64,000 nt of DNA from Vulcanimicrobiia bacterium (GCA_025934645.1 JAICWY010000007.1:1-64000), one strand, 5' to 3'. Numbered from the stretch's first letter, positions 36,855 to 46,717 are shown. Program-made: numbers and translations. Notes: generated from the letters alone by a model not told the origin.

Positions 36855-38000
36855 ATGGTCCGGTTGCCTCGCGTCGCAGCTCTCGCAGTGCTCGTTGCAG
36901 CGCTGTGTTGCGGCATGCGCGCGGCCGCCTCGCCGGTTCCCTCCGCGCACCTGGAAATCGCGCGCGTCTTCAATCCGCAATCTGAATCGCTTCTCGCGCC
37001 GCTGCTTGCGCCGCTCTACGCGCCCGGCCGCGAGCTCTCGTTCATCTCACAAGCCCTCTTCAACATCGCGTTCGCGCCGGCGCCGCTGCCTGCGCGCGTG
37101 TACCAACCGGGCCATGTAAATTTGAACGGCATCGCACCGATGCGCACGTTCACCGCTCCGCCGCTTACCGCATACATTCCGTCGCCCGCGACGCAAGCGC
37201 CGCTTGCGGCAGCATCGGCTTTGCCCGAGCGATACGCCGTCCCGCAAGCGGAAATTGCCGGACCGATCGCCATCCCTGCGAACGTGCCGCAAGTCCGTTT
37301 CGGCGCGTACGCGCCGTACGCGCCGGCACTCAAGGCGATGACCGCGAACGTAAAAATTCCCGTCCGCGTCGGCGGCGTGCACTTCTCGGGCATCGTAAGC
37401 GGATCGCAGACGCAAAGCTCGCATACCGACGCGGTCCGCGCGGTGCAGCTATGCGGAACGGTGGATGAAGGCTCGGCGTGCCCGTACCTGCACGAATCAA
37501 AAGCGCAAAGCGTCGTAGCGGGAACCGATTTCACCGTGCGCACCGGCGATCGTAACCTGAATCTGCAGATCTCCGGCAGCGTGGAGCAACTCTCCAACGG
37601 CGATGCGCAAATCTTCCCGTACGTGCCGCTCGATCCGGAAGAATCATTCGATGCGACCGCGCACGGCGCGGCGGGCGTGCCGGAGAACGCCATGCTGCAG
37701 TATCCCGGCGTCACCGCGCTCGTGAAACACGCGGTCGATGCGAAGGTCGCCGTGCCGCTCACGCAGCGCGTCACGCTGGGTCTTCAATACGATACCTCGC
37801 ATTATCAAGGCGATTACGGAGCGCTCGTGCAAGGACTCGACGCGCGTAAGGATACATATCTGGGCAACGTGACATACCAGCTGCCCAATTCGAGCGCGAT
37901 CACGCTTTCGACGCGCCTGTACCGCTATCAAGATGGTCTGGCGCAAAATTTCAACCTCACGCAGACCCGCACCGATCTGAACTTCACGGTGAAATTCTGA
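36855..38000 (+). CDS. Secreted/outer-membrane hypothetical protein (beta-rich C-terminus)
   Basis: Signal peptide; alternating beta-like C-terminus ending in TRTDLNFTVKF. Confidence 0.6.
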   Translation: MVRLPRVAALAVLVAALCCGMRAAASPVPSAHLEIARVFNPQSESLLAPLLAPLYAPGRELSFISQALFNIAFAPAPLPARVYQPGHVNLNGIAPMRTFTAPPLTAYIPSPATQAPLAAASALPERYAVPQAEIAGPIAIPANVPQVRFGAYAPYAPALKAMTANVKIPVRVGGVHFSGIVSGSQTQSSHTDAVRAVQLCGTVDEGSACPYLHESKAQSVVAGTDFTVRTGDRNLNLQISGSVEQLSNGDAQIFPYVPLDPEESFDATAHGAAGVPENAMLQYPGVTALVKHAVDAKVAVPLTQRVTLGLQYDTSHYQGDYGALVQGLDARKDTYLGNVTYQLPNSSAITLSTRLYRYQDGLAQNFNLTQTRTDLNFTVKF

Positions 38001-38035
38001 TCGAAGCCCGGCGCCGTGCCGGCGTTTACGCGATC

Positions 38036-38836
38036 TTGGCGGCGGCCGTAGCGTTGCTGGTTGCCGCGCTCGGCTACGTGCAGTACGGCTCCGATGCGAT
38101 CTTTTCGTCCGCCGGCACAAGGCATTCGCTCCCCGCGCAGATTCCCGCCGCCGCCGGTTTGCGCGTCTACCGGCAGATCGACCGCATCGCGCCCGCGCCG
38201 TACGTGCACATGATGATTGCGCGCGCCGAATTCGATCGCGGCGACGTGGCCGCGGCGCAAAACGAAGCGTTCCGCCTGCCGCCGTCTTCGGCGCGTGCGG
38301 ATCTGTTGGGACGGATCGCGCGAGCGCGCGGCGATCATGCGCTGGCGCAGCGCTATTTTATTGCGGCCGATGATGTGTTCGCAATCGGCGACGAAGTCGA
38401 CGATCTCGCGAAGCGCGATCCGGCACGGGCCTATCGGGTGCAAGATTTATTCGTGCAGCGTTTACAGCGCACTGCTACGCACCCCGACGCGCTCGCCGAA
38501 GCGTATTGGCGCCTCGGCGTGCTGGCCTCGAAGACCGCGCGACCGGCGCTCGCGATGCAGCATTACCTGCAAGCCGTTTCCCTCTCGCCGCTCTCGGCAA
38601 AGTACCTCATTGCCGCCGGATTCCAGTCGTACGATCTGCACGAGTACGCGCCCGCGCGAACGTATTTCGTACGCGCCGTTGCCGTAGATCCGGCGAGCGC
38701 GGATGCGTATGCGGGCGCGGGAATGGCCGAGTTCAAACTTGGAAACCGAGCGGCGGCGCAGCGCTACGCCGAGCGCAGCCGCAGCTACGACCCGCATTCG
38801 CATCCGCTCGCCACACTCGACAACCTTCTGAAATGA
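38036..38836 (+). CDS. TPR-like repeat protein with N-terminal TM anchor
   Basis: AEAYWRLGVLASKTARPALAMQHYLQAVSLSP / YAPARTYFVRAVAVDPASADAYAGAGMAEFKLGN; start uncertain. Confidence 0.65.
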   Translation: MAAAVALLVAALGYVQYGSDAIFSSAGTRHSLPAQIPAAAGLRVYRQIDRIAPAPYVHMMIARAEFDRGDVAAAQNEAFRLPPSSARADLLGRIARARGDHALAQRYFIAADDVFAIGDEVDDLAKRDPARAYRVQDLFVQRLQRTATHPDALAEAYWRLGVLASKTARPALAMQHYLQAVSLSPLSAKYLIAAGFQSYDLHEYAPARTYFVRAVAVDPASADAYAGAGMAEFKLGNRAAAQRYAERSRSYDPHSHPLATLDNLLK

Positions 38837-39855
38837 GCGTCGCGCTGGACATGCAGCTCGCGCTGGGAACGGCGACGGGCATCGGCGAGTATGCGCGCGG
38901 TCTCGCCGGCGCCCTGCAAGCGCAAGGCGAATCCATCGTAGAACTCTGCGAGCCGCGCTTGGATCCGTGGCGATTCGATCGCCGAGTGCTTTGGGATCAG
39001 ATCCTGCTGCCGCGTGCCGCGCGCGCCAGCGGCGCACAGTTGCTGCACTGCCTGTCGGGAACGATGCCGCTGCGTCTGCGCATGCCCGCCATTGTAACCG
39101 TGCACGACGTTGCATGGCTCAAAGTGCAACGCCATACGCGTGCGTATGCGCGATACTACTTCGGCGCATTCTCCGTCGCGCGTTATCGCGCGGCCCGCGC
39201 AATTGTCGTCGATTCGGCATTCTCGCGCGACGAGCTGCTGAACGCGATCGACGTCCCGCAGGAACGCGTTCACGTCGTGTATCCGGGCGTCGCGCAAGAC
39301 TTCTGCAGCATCGTGCGCGCACCGTCGGAAGAGCCGCTGATTCTCGTGCCGGGCACCGTGGAGCGGCGCAAGAATCTCGAAGTGCTGATTCGCGCGCTTC
39401 CCGCTTTGCCGGGTGTGCGGCTCGTTTCGGTGGGCCCGTTCACGCCCTACCGCGAGGAGTGCGAGCGTTTTGCGCGCGATGCCGGCGTTGCGGATCGCGT
39501 GGAATTCCGCGGCTACGTTCCGCGATCCGAACTGTTGCAGCTGTACGCGCGCTGCGCGCTGGTTGCGGTCCCGTCGCGGTACGAAGGCTTCGGATACGCC
39601 GCGGCGCAGGCACTGTGCGCAGGTGCGCCGCTGATCGTTTCGGATCGCGCATCGTTGCCCGAAGTCGTGAACGGCGCCGCGCCGGCGATCTGTGCCGATG
39701 ACGACAGCGCTTGGGCAGGCGAAATCGGCAAATTGCTTCAGAATGCGGCGGAGTCGCGGTCGCGCGCCGACGCGGCGCGGCAAGTTGCGACGAAGCGCTA
39801 TGCGTGGCATACTGCGGCGGCGCGCATGCGCGAATTGTACGCAGCCGGCACGTAG
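38833..39855 (+). CDS. Glycosyltransferase family 1/4
   Basis: GIGEYARGL; VTVHDVAWL; VPSRYEGFGYAAAQALCAGAPLIVSDRASLPEV. Confidence 0.9.
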   Translation: MSVALDMQLALGTATGIGEYARGLAGALQAQGESIVELCEPRLDPWRFDRRVLWDQILLPRAARASGAQLLHCLSGTMPLRLRMPAIVTVHDVAWLKVQRHTRAYARYYFGAFSVARYRAARAIVVDSAFSRDELLNAIDVPQERVHVVYPGVAQDFCSIVRAPSEEPLILVPGTVERRKNLEVLIRALPALPGVRLVSVGPFTPYREECERFARDAGVADRVEFRGYVPRSELLQLYARCALVAVPSRYEGFGYAAAQALCAGAPLIVSDRASLPEVVNGAAPAICADDDSAWAGEIGKLLQNAAESRSRADAARQVATKRYAWHTAAARMRELYAAGT

Positions 39856-39860
39856 GACCT

Positions 39861-41519
39861 TTAGTAGATCGGTGAACCCGGTGCGCCGGGGGCGACGCTG
39901 CCGTCGTCGGGCGCGAAGACTAAGCGCAGCGGATAGCTCGAACCGCTGTCCGGTATCGTTTGAATCGCGACGCGCACGAAGCCGTGTGCCGGAACCACGT
40001 ACTGCCGCACCTTGTACCGCGAGAACGGCGGTACTTGATGCGATTGAATGAGCACTCCGTCGATCAGATACGTGCCGGTAGCGCGCCCGCCGCGCGGGTT
40101 TTCGTAGATGGCGATCGGCTGCGGCGCCGCCGTCGGGTTCTGCACTTTGATCACGAACGATTGCAGCACGCCGTAGTCGCCGGCGAGCGCTTCGCCTTGC
40201 ATCAGATTCGGCAGCGGAATTTGACCGATGGGCAATTCCAAATACGGATCCGTCGTATTCCACAGCGCGCTGTAGTGGAACTCCGGAATTTTGTAGACGC
40301 CGCGCGCGTGCGGGTGGTCGCCGGAAAGCAGCTCGGTGCTCGCGAGCGATTCGTCCGGCGGCGAAGTCGCGTCTTGCGCGAACAGCGTCAAGTGTACGGT
40401 GCTGCCGTTCAGCACACGCAGTTGCAGCAAGCTGGCGACGACGTTTTTCGCAGGCAGCGGCTGCTCCGCCAGATTGATCGCCGTGCTTCCCGGAATCACG
40501 AGCACGCGGCCCTCGTTCTGCACCAAGTGCTGCAAGAAACGGAGCGTCGCTTCGTGGCCCGTGAGCATTTCGTTCGGATCGGGTCCGCCCGCGCCGGTGA
40601 TGAATTGCACGATCGCCGGTTCGGGGGAGAGATTTTGCGCGCGCAGCACGATGCGCCGGTCCGGTTGCCCGGGCGGATTGTAATGGAAGTACAAAAAGCG
40701 CGACGGCTGCGAGTGCTGCAGATCCTGTGCGAAGAGCACGCCGTTTTCGGTGAGCTTCTCCGGGAAATCGCTCACCATCAGTGAGTCCGGCATGATCTTA
40801 GGCGCAGCCATGTTCTCGACGCGTACCCGCGTTGCGCCCTCAACGGTGAAGTACTGATCGCCCTGAAGCAAGATCGGGACGGTTACCGACGCGATATCAT
40901 CCTGCGCGAGCGGTTTGTCGTAACGGATCTCGTCGATGGAGGCCGCAACTTGTGCGCCCGGGCGCGGCTGCACCAGGCGCATCGCTTCGGCGTACGCCTG
41001 TTCTTTGATGAAGTCCGGGCTCGCAGGGTCGCCGGTGATGCGGATAGCGGCTTCCGCCGGAATCGTGCCCGCGTAGTACGCCACGCGCACGGGGATGCTC
41101 GCGCTTACGCCGCGCTGGTCGGTAACCGTCAGCGTGGTAGCGCCGGGCGCTTTGCCCGTGATGGTGATCGTTTGTGCCGCCTGATCGACCCCGACATCGG
41201 CAAGTGCGGGGTTGGCGATCGCCGCGGTAATCGTCCCCAGCACGGAACTGAGCCGCAACGTCTGCTCCGCTCCGACGGCAACGAACGCCGCCGCCGGCTG
41301 CACCGCGATGGGGGGCTGCGTCGGCGCGGGCGTAGGACTGAGCGCGGGCGCGGGCGAGATGCTTGGGCCGGGCGAGGGCAGCGCCGTCGCTTGCGGCGCC
41401 GGTGCCGGCGGATTGGGTGACGCGGGCGGCGCAGGCGGATTGACCTGCGCGCCCAGCGGGCCGAGGCAAAGCAGAAGAGCCGCCGCCGGGACGGCGGCCC
41501 AGAGCGCAGCGCGTTTCAC
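39861..41519 (-). CDS. Large secreted protein with Pro/Ala-rich N-terminus and pilus-assembly-N-like (BIg-type) domain
   Basis: Signal peptide; AALPSPGPSISPAPALSPTPAPTQPP; VGAEQTLRLSSVLGTITAAIANPALADVGVDQAAQTITITGKAPGATTLTVTDQRG. Confidence 0.6.
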   Translation of the reverse strand: MKRAALWAAVPAAALLLCLGPLGAQVNPPAPPASPNPPAPAPQATALPSPGPSISPAPALSPTPAPTQPPIAVQPAAAFVAVGAEQTLRLSSVLGTITAAIANPALADVGVDQAAQTITITGKAPGATTLTVTDQRGVSASIPVRVAYYAGTIPAEAAIRITGDPASPDFIKEQAYAEAMRLVQPRPGAQVAASIDEIRYDKPLAQDDIASVTVPILLQGDQYFTVEGATRVRVENMAAPKIMPDSLMVSDFPEKLTENGVLFAQDLQHSQPSRFLYFHYNPPGQPDRRIVLRAQNLSPEPAIVQFITGAGGPDPNEMLTGHEATLRFLQHLVQNEGRVLVIPGSTAINLAEQPLPAKNVVASLLQLRVLNGSTVHLTLFAQDATSPPDESLASTELLSGDHPHARGVYKIPEFHYSALWNTTDPYLELPIGQIPLPNLMQGEALAGDYGVLQSFVIKVQNPTAAPQPIAIYENPRGGRATGTYLIDGVLIQSHQVPPFSRYKVRQYVVPAHGFVRVAIQTIPDSGSSYPLRLVFAPDDGSVAPGAPGSPIY

Positions 41520-41522
41520 GCG

Positions 41523-43217
41523 CTAGGCGATTTTGGCTTCTTGACGGCTCACCGCGGAGGCGAGCAACGTTTTATAGCCGACACTCGGAAACAGCACGGT
41601 GACCAGGTCTTTTTCGGCCCGCTCGACGGTGCCCTGTCCGAATTTCGGATGAAAGACGATGTCGGTGATGCGAAAGCCGCCCGGCGCGATGGTAACCTCG
41701 CCGTGCACCATGGTTGCGGGCCGGCGTGCCGCAGCGGCCGCTGCGCGCAAGCAGTTGTCACAAGCGCCGCAGTTCCCGGTATCGTAGTCCTCGCCGAAGT
41801 AGTTCAGGATGAACTTGCGCCGGCACGAGGTCGTTTCCGCGTACTGCAGCATCATCGCGAGCTTGCTCTGATCGTACGATTTCTTCGTTTCGTAGCTCGC
41901 CAGATTCAGCACGAGATCGCGGTTCTTGCGCGCACCTTCGGTAAGGCTGTACTTCGAGCGGCTAATCGTTTCGATGAAGCCGCCCTTTTTGAGCAGCGCC
42001 AGAATGACTTTGAGTTTGGTGAGCGGCAGTTGCAGAATTTTGCGAAGATCCGTCATCGAGACGCCGCCTTCTTGAGCGCCGAAAATCTCGAGCGTACCGA
42101 AGACTTTCTGCACTTCCTCGATGTCCGGGTATTTGCCCGTGAGGAAGTAGTTCTGCACGCGCGTGTCGCTCATGCGGTAAATAAGCGTGCAGCGTGAGGG
42201 TAAACCGTCGCGGCCTGCGCGGCCGGCCTCCTGCGTGTACGCTTCTACCGAGCCCGGCAGATCGTAATGCACCACGAAGCGGATGTTCGGCTTGTCGATG
42301 CCTAGGCCGAACGCATTCGTCGCGACGACGGCACGGATGTGCTCGTCCATGAACAGTTCGTGCACCGAGGTACGGTCTTGCTTTTGCAATTTCGAGTGAT
42401 AGACGGCGGCCGGAATATCCAGGTGGTCTTGCAGATATTTCTGCACTTCCAGCGCGTTTTTGATCGTCGCCGTGTAGATGATACCCGTTCCTTCCAACTC
42501 GTCGCTCAGGAACAGGTTTTTCAAAATTTTAAGTTTGTCCGATTCTTTTTCCGCGCGGCGGACGTCGTAGATCAGGTTCGGGCGGTCGAATCCCTTGACG
42601 ATCGGCTTGACCGACGGAATGCCGAGCTGATGCAGAATGTCTTCGCGGACGGCAGGCGTCGCGGTTGCGGTCAGCGCGAGGACCGTCGGATGCCCGAGGC
42701 GTTCGATGACGTGTCCGAGCGCGAGATACGCCGGCCGGAAATCGTGGCCCCACTGGCTGATGCAGTGCGCTTCATCGACGACGAAGAGCGGAACTTCAAT
42801 CGAGCGCAGCAGCTGCGTGAACGTTTCGTCTTCCAGCTTCTCCGGCGTGACGAACACGATCTTGATGTTCCGTGCGCGGATGCGTTCGATGGCGGCGGCT
42901 TCTTGATCTTCCGAAAGCGTAGAGTTCAGCGCGACGACTTCGTTGATGCCGAGCTCCCGCAGCATGTCGAGCTGATCTTTCATCAGCGCGATCAGCGGAC
43001 TCACGACGACGGTCGTACCGGGGAGCAGCAACGCGGGCAACTGGTAGGTCAGACTCTTGCCCGCTCCCGTAGCCAAAATCGCGAGCGTGTCTTGACCCGC
43101 GACGACGCGGCTGACGACCTCTTCCTGACCCGGTTGAAATGACTCGAAACCGAACTTCTCACGAAGCGCAGCCCGCAAATTCACGACACTACCTCGTTCC
43201 ATCGCCATGGCAGACAC
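41523..43217 (-). CDS. recQ: RecQ-family ATP-dependent DNA helicase with C-terminal Tudor-like domain
   Basis: FGFESFQPGQEEVV, LATGAGKSLTYQLPALL, VDEAHCISQWGHDFRPAY, CRRKFILNYFGEDYDTGNCGACDNC; C-term DIVFHPKFGQGTVERAEKDLVTVLFPSVGYKTLLASA. Confidence 0.93.
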   Translation of the reverse strand: MSAMAMERGSVVNLRAALREKFGFESFQPGQEEVVSRVVAGQDTLAILATGAGKSLTYQLPALLLPGTTVVVSPLIALMKDQLDMLRELGINEVVALNSTLSEDQEAAAIERIRARNIKIVFVTPEKLEDETFTQLLRSIEVPLFVVDEAHCISQWGHDFRPAYLALGHVIERLGHPTVLALTATATPAVREDILHQLGIPSVKPIVKGFDRPNLIYDVRRAEKESDKLKILKNLFLSDELEGTGIIYTATIKNALEVQKYLQDHLDIPAAVYHSKLQKQDRTSVHELFMDEHIRAVVATNAFGLGIDKPNIRFVVHYDLPGSVEAYTQEAGRAGRDGLPSRCTLIYRMSDTRVQNYFLTGKYPDIEEVQKVFGTLEIFGAQEGGVSMTDLRKILQLPLTKLKVILALLKKGGFIETISRSKYSLTEGARKNRDLVLNLASYETKKSYDQSKLAMMLQYAETTSCRRKFILNYFGEDYDTGNCGACDNCLRAAAAAARRPATMVHGEVTIAPGGFRITDIVFHPKFGQGTVERAEKDLVTVLFPSVGYKTLLASAVSRQEAKIA

Positions 43218-43311
43218 ACGTGCACCCCTTTAGTAAAACTCTAAAGAAGCACCGCACGAAGAGTATACCCTCCGGCAGGCGCGCCGAAACGCGGAAAAGT
43301 AACTACTTCAG

Positions 43312-44919
43312 GTGTCCCTGTATCGTACCTGGCGTCCCAAGACCTTCGCCGATTTGGTCGGCCAAGATGCGGTAGTCCGCACGCTGACCAGCGCCATCGA
43401 AGGCGGTAAACTCGCCCACGCCTATCTTTTTTCAGGTCCGCGCGGCTCGGGCAAAACATCCGCTGCAAAGATTCTCGCGCGCTGCATCGAGTGCGTGAAC
43501 GGTCCCACCGCAACGCCGGATAACACATGCGAGAATTGTCGTGCGATTCTTTCCGGAACCGCATTGGACGTGCTCGAGATCGACGCGGCCAGCAATCGCG
43601 GCATCGACGAGATCCGCGCCCTGCGCGACGCGGTAAAGTTTGCGCCGTCGACGATGCGCATGAAAGTGTACATCATCGATGAAGCGCACATGCTCACCAA
43701 AGAAGGCGCGAACGCCTTTCTGAAGACGCTGGAGGAGCCGCCTGCCCACGCCGTCTTCATCCTTGCGACGACCGAGCCCGAGAAGCTTCCGGTCACGATT
43801 CTCTCGCGGTGTCAGCGGTACGCGTTCCGGCGCATCGCCATTCCGGTGATGATCGAGCGCATGCGCGAGATCGCGAGCGCGGAAGGGATTCAGATCGGCG
43901 AGAGCGCCCTCTCCGCGATCGCGTATCGCGCCGACGGCGGGCTTCGAGACGCGCTGACCATGCTGGAGCAGGCGGCGGCGTTTGCCGAGGGCGAGATCAC
44001 GCCGGCCACGATCGATCTCGCGTTCGGAGCTACAGGCCGCAATTATGCGGGCTCGCTGATCGACCGCATCATCGCGCGCGATGCGAACGCCCTGCTGCGG
44101 GTGATCGACGATGCCAGCGACGCCGGCACGGATATGCAGGTGTTGATCCGCAGCTTGATCGGCGAATTCCGTAATCTGCTGGTCGCGCGCATCGATCCGC
44201 AACTGCTCTCGCGCGATTTGGCGCCGGAGGATGCGCAAACCGCGGTTTTGCGCGCCAAACAGCTGGCGCAGGCGCAGATCGTGCGCGCGTTGCGCCTGCT
44301 TAGCGACGCGCTCGCAACGGCACGTTCTTCGGGCAATCCGCGGCTCGAATTGGAAACGGCGCTGCTGCGCTACGTGCTCGTAAGCGAAGACACGACGCTC
44401 GACGCGCTGGCCTCGAGGGTGGCGGCACTGGAAGAGGGGGGGCGGCGTGAAGTTGCTGTGCCGGAACCCGTTGTCGAGCGTGAGCCGGTGGTTGAGCGGG
44501 AGCCGGTGGTTGCGCCTGAGCCGGTTGCGAAAAGCGAGGCCGGGGCCGTCACTATCCAGAAAGTACGCGCTGCGTGGCAATCGATTCGCACGCGCGTCGA
44601 AAGCGAACGCGCTTCGCTGCGCGCGCAGCTCTCGCGCGCGGTTCCCGAAGCGATCGACGGCAACGCGGTCGTCATCAAACTACCGAACAGTTTGATGGCC
44701 GACATCATGAAAGATAATGCGAAACTCGTGGAGTCGGCGATGAGCGAAGTGCTCGGCGCCAATCTCAAAGCGAGTTTCCGCGTCGACGGCGCCGCGGCGC
44801 CGCGCGGCAAAGGCGCAGCCGCTTCATCGACTGCCGCAACGGTTGCAGCCGTAACCGAAGCGATGCCGCAAGAAGATCCCGACGAGCTCTTTTCTTACTT
44901 GAACGAACGGATTAAGTAG
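43312..44919 (+). CDS. dnaX: DNA polymerase III gamma/tau subunit
   Basis: SLYRTWRPKTFADLVGQDAVVRTL; AYLFSGPRGSGKTSAAKILA; GTG start. Confidence 0.96.
   Translation: MSLYRTWRPKTFADLVGQDAVVRTLTSAIEGGKLAHAYLFSGPRGSGKTSAAKILARCIECVNGPTATPDNTCENCRAILSGTALDVLEIDAASNRGIDEIRALRDAVKFAPSTMRMKVYIIDEAHMLTKEGANAFLKTLEEPPAHAVFILATTEPEKLPVTILSRCQRYAFRRIAIPVMIERMREIASAEGIQIGESALSAIAYRADGGLRDALTMLEQAAAFAEGEITPATIDLAFGATGRNYAGSLIDRIIARDANALLRVIDDASDAGTDMQVLIRSLIGEFRNLLVARIDPQLLSRDLAPEDAQTAVLRAKQLAQAQIVRALRLLSDALATARSSGNPRLELETALLRYVLVSEDTTLDALASRVAALEEGGRREVAVPEPVVEREPVVEREPVVAPEPVAKSEAGAVTIQKVRAAWQSIRTRVESERASLRAQLSRAVPEAIDGNAVVIKLPNSLMADIMKDNAKLVESAMSEVLGANLKASFRVDGAAAPRGKGAAASSTAATVAAVTEAMPQEDPDELFSYLNERIK
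44467..44527 (+). repeat. In-frame tandem repeat in the dnaX linker ((E-R/P)EPVV units)
   Basis: EPVVEREPVVEREPVVAPEPV. Confidence 0.7.
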
Positions 44920-44920
44920 C

Positions 44921-45229
44921 ATGAACCAAGCGCAGTTGATGGCGCAGATGCGCAAGATGCAGCAAGAGATGGCCAAGGCTCAGGACGAACTCGCGACCAC
45001 GGTGGTCACGGGCGTAGCGTCGGGCGAAAGCGTGAAGGTCGAGATGACCTGCGATCACCGCGTGAAAAGCGTGGCGATTTCCAAAGAAGCCGTGGATCCG
45101 GACGATGTCGAGACGCTGGAAGATCTGCTGGTCGTCGCGCTCAACGACGCGCTTGCAAAAGTCGAGGAGACGACGCAGAGCCGCATGGGGCGGCTGACCG
45201 GCGGCATGAAAATTCCCGGCTTGATGTAA
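44921..45229 (+). CDS. YbaB/EbfC nucleoid-associated protein
   Basis: LMAQMRKMQQEMAKAQDELATTVV; VKVEMTCDHRVKSVAIS; between dnaX and recR. Confidence 0.93.
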   Translation: MNQAQLMAQMRKMQQEMAKAQDELATTVVTGVASGESVKVEMTCDHRVKSVAISKEAVDPDDVETLEDLLVVALNDALAKVEETTQSRMGRLTGGMKIPGLM

Positions 45230-45232
45230 CGC

Positions 45233-45844
45233 GTGCCGACCTCTTCGGGTTCGATCGCTGGGCCCGTCCAAGCCCTGATCAACGAGTTCTCCAAACTGCC
45301 CACGATCGGCCCGAAAACGGCTGCGCGTTTGGTCTTCTATCTGCTCAACCGTCCGCGCAATGAAGCGCAGTCACTGGCGGAAGCGATTCTCGCGGTCAAA
45401 GATCGCGTTCGTCTCTGCTCTATCTGCTTTTCGATCACGGAAGAGGATCCGTGCGCGATCTGCAGTGACGAACGCCGCGATGCGCGCACGCTTTGCGTCG
45501 TAGCGGAAGCGAAGGATATCTTCGCGCTCGAGCGGACGTCGGCATACAAAGGACGCTATCACGTCCTGGGCGGCGTGATCTCGCCGATGGACGGCATCGG
45601 CCCGGCGCAACTGCGCGTGAAAGAACTGGTCGATCGGATCGGATCCGAGCATCCTCACGAAATCGTGATCGCGACCAATCCCAATGCCGAAGGTGAAGCG
45701 ACTGCGCTCTATTTGTCGCGATTGATCACGCCGCTCGGCGTTTCAGTCACCCGGCTTGCATACGGCCTGCCGATCGGCGGCGATCTGGATTATGCCGATG
45801 AGGTGACGCTCGCAAAAGCGATCGAGGGGCGGCGCGCTCTCTAG
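45233..45844 (+). CDS. recR: Recombination mediator RecR
   Basis: INEFSKLPTIGPKTAARLVFYLL; CSICFSITEEDPCAIC; TNPNAEGEATALYL. Confidence 0.97.
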   Translation: MPTSSGSIAGPVQALINEFSKLPTIGPKTAARLVFYLLNRPRNEAQSLAEAILAVKDRVRLCSICFSITEEDPCAICSDERRDARTLCVVAEAKDIFALERTSAYKGRYHVLGGVISPMDGIGPAQLRVKELVDRIGSEHPHEIVIATNPNAEGEATALYLSRLITPLGVSVTRLAYGLPIGGDLDYADEVTLAKAIEGRRAL

Positions 45845-45882
45845 CCCGGCGAGGAAGTGACGACGTCCGCTCGAGGTTGAGC

Positions 45883-45911
45883 GTTTGTAAAGGTATCCCG
45901 TCTTTACAAAC
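45883..45911. promoter_or_regulatory. 10-bp perfect inverted repeat (GTTTGTAAAG-N9-CTTTACAAAC), operator- or 5'UTR-hairpin-like
   Basis: Perfect arms immediately upstream of a GGAGG ribosome-binding site and ATG 45927. Confidence 0.6.
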
Positions 45912-45926
45912 ACTGGAGGCCTATCA

Positions 45927-46685
45927 ATGAAACGCTTCACACCTCTGCTCGCGGCGGCTGCGCTCGCTGCGGCGGGCGCGCTGGCCGGCACGGCTCACGC
46001 CTCTGCCGCGACGTGTCCCACGCAAGAGAGCTTTTTCGGAACCATCACGCGGGTGAGCGGAAACATGCTCAACGTGACGACGGAGAACGGACACGGCGCG
46101 ATCGTGCGCGTCGACAGCGGCGCGCGCATAAACGCAAACGGCTTTGCGCTCCGGTCGGGGACGTTCTTGGGCGCGTACGGCTGCGTGACGCCGAACGGCG
46201 TCTTTCACGCGAGCGAACTGACGCTATCCGGCAGCGCGTCTGCATATCACGAAACCTTGAGCGGCGTCGTGGATCGCGTTCAGAGCGGGCGCCTGATCGT
46301 CCGCCAAAACGGTCACGGCTACGGCTCTTGGTACGTGCCGGATGCCGAAGACTTCTCGCGCGGCCAAACCGTAACGGGCGTTGGCATGATCGCGCGCAGC
46401 GGCGAGTTCTATCCGCAGACCGTCAACGGCCGCAGCGTCGCATTCGATGCGGACAACGACAGCAATGCCGCCGCGGCAACGCGCGCTTCGCGCACCATCA
46501 CCCTGACGGGTGTCGTACAGCGCGTTCGCGCGGGATCGCTCCTGATGTGGGAACCGGCGCAGAATCACAGCGGCACGTGGGTCGTCTCGGGTGCTAGCCG
46601 CTTCCGCGTCGGACAGCGCCTGGTTGGAACAGGCACGGAGGACACGTCCGGCCGTTTCTATCCGGCCAGCATTCAGGTCCGCTAG
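45927..46685 (+). CDS. Secreted protein with three DUF5666-like beta repeats
   Basis: Signal peptide; FFGTITRVSGNMLNV / LSGVVDRVQSGRLIV / LTGVVQRVRAGSLLM repeated motif. Confidence 0.6.
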   Translation: MKRFTPLLAAAALAAAGALAGTAHASAATCPTQESFFGTITRVSGNMLNVTTENGHGAIVRVDSGARINANGFALRSGTFLGAYGCVTPNGVFHASELTLSGSASAYHETLSGVVDRVQSGRLIVRQNGHGYGSWYVPDAEDFSRGQTVTGVGMIARSGEFYPQTVNGRSVAFDADNDSNAAAATRASRTITLTGVVQRVRAGSLLMWEPAQNHSGTWVVSGASRFRVGQRLVGTGTEDTSGRFYPASIQVR

Positions 46686-46717
46686 ACGCCTGTCTAACTT
46701 TCTGATACAAAGTTAAT

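Noticed and set aside
43218-43311. SRP RNA (ffs) upstream of dnaX
   Set aside because: Interval is too short and lacks the conserved SRP Alu/S-domain motifs; only a weak CTTTAG/CTAAAG inverted repeat is present.
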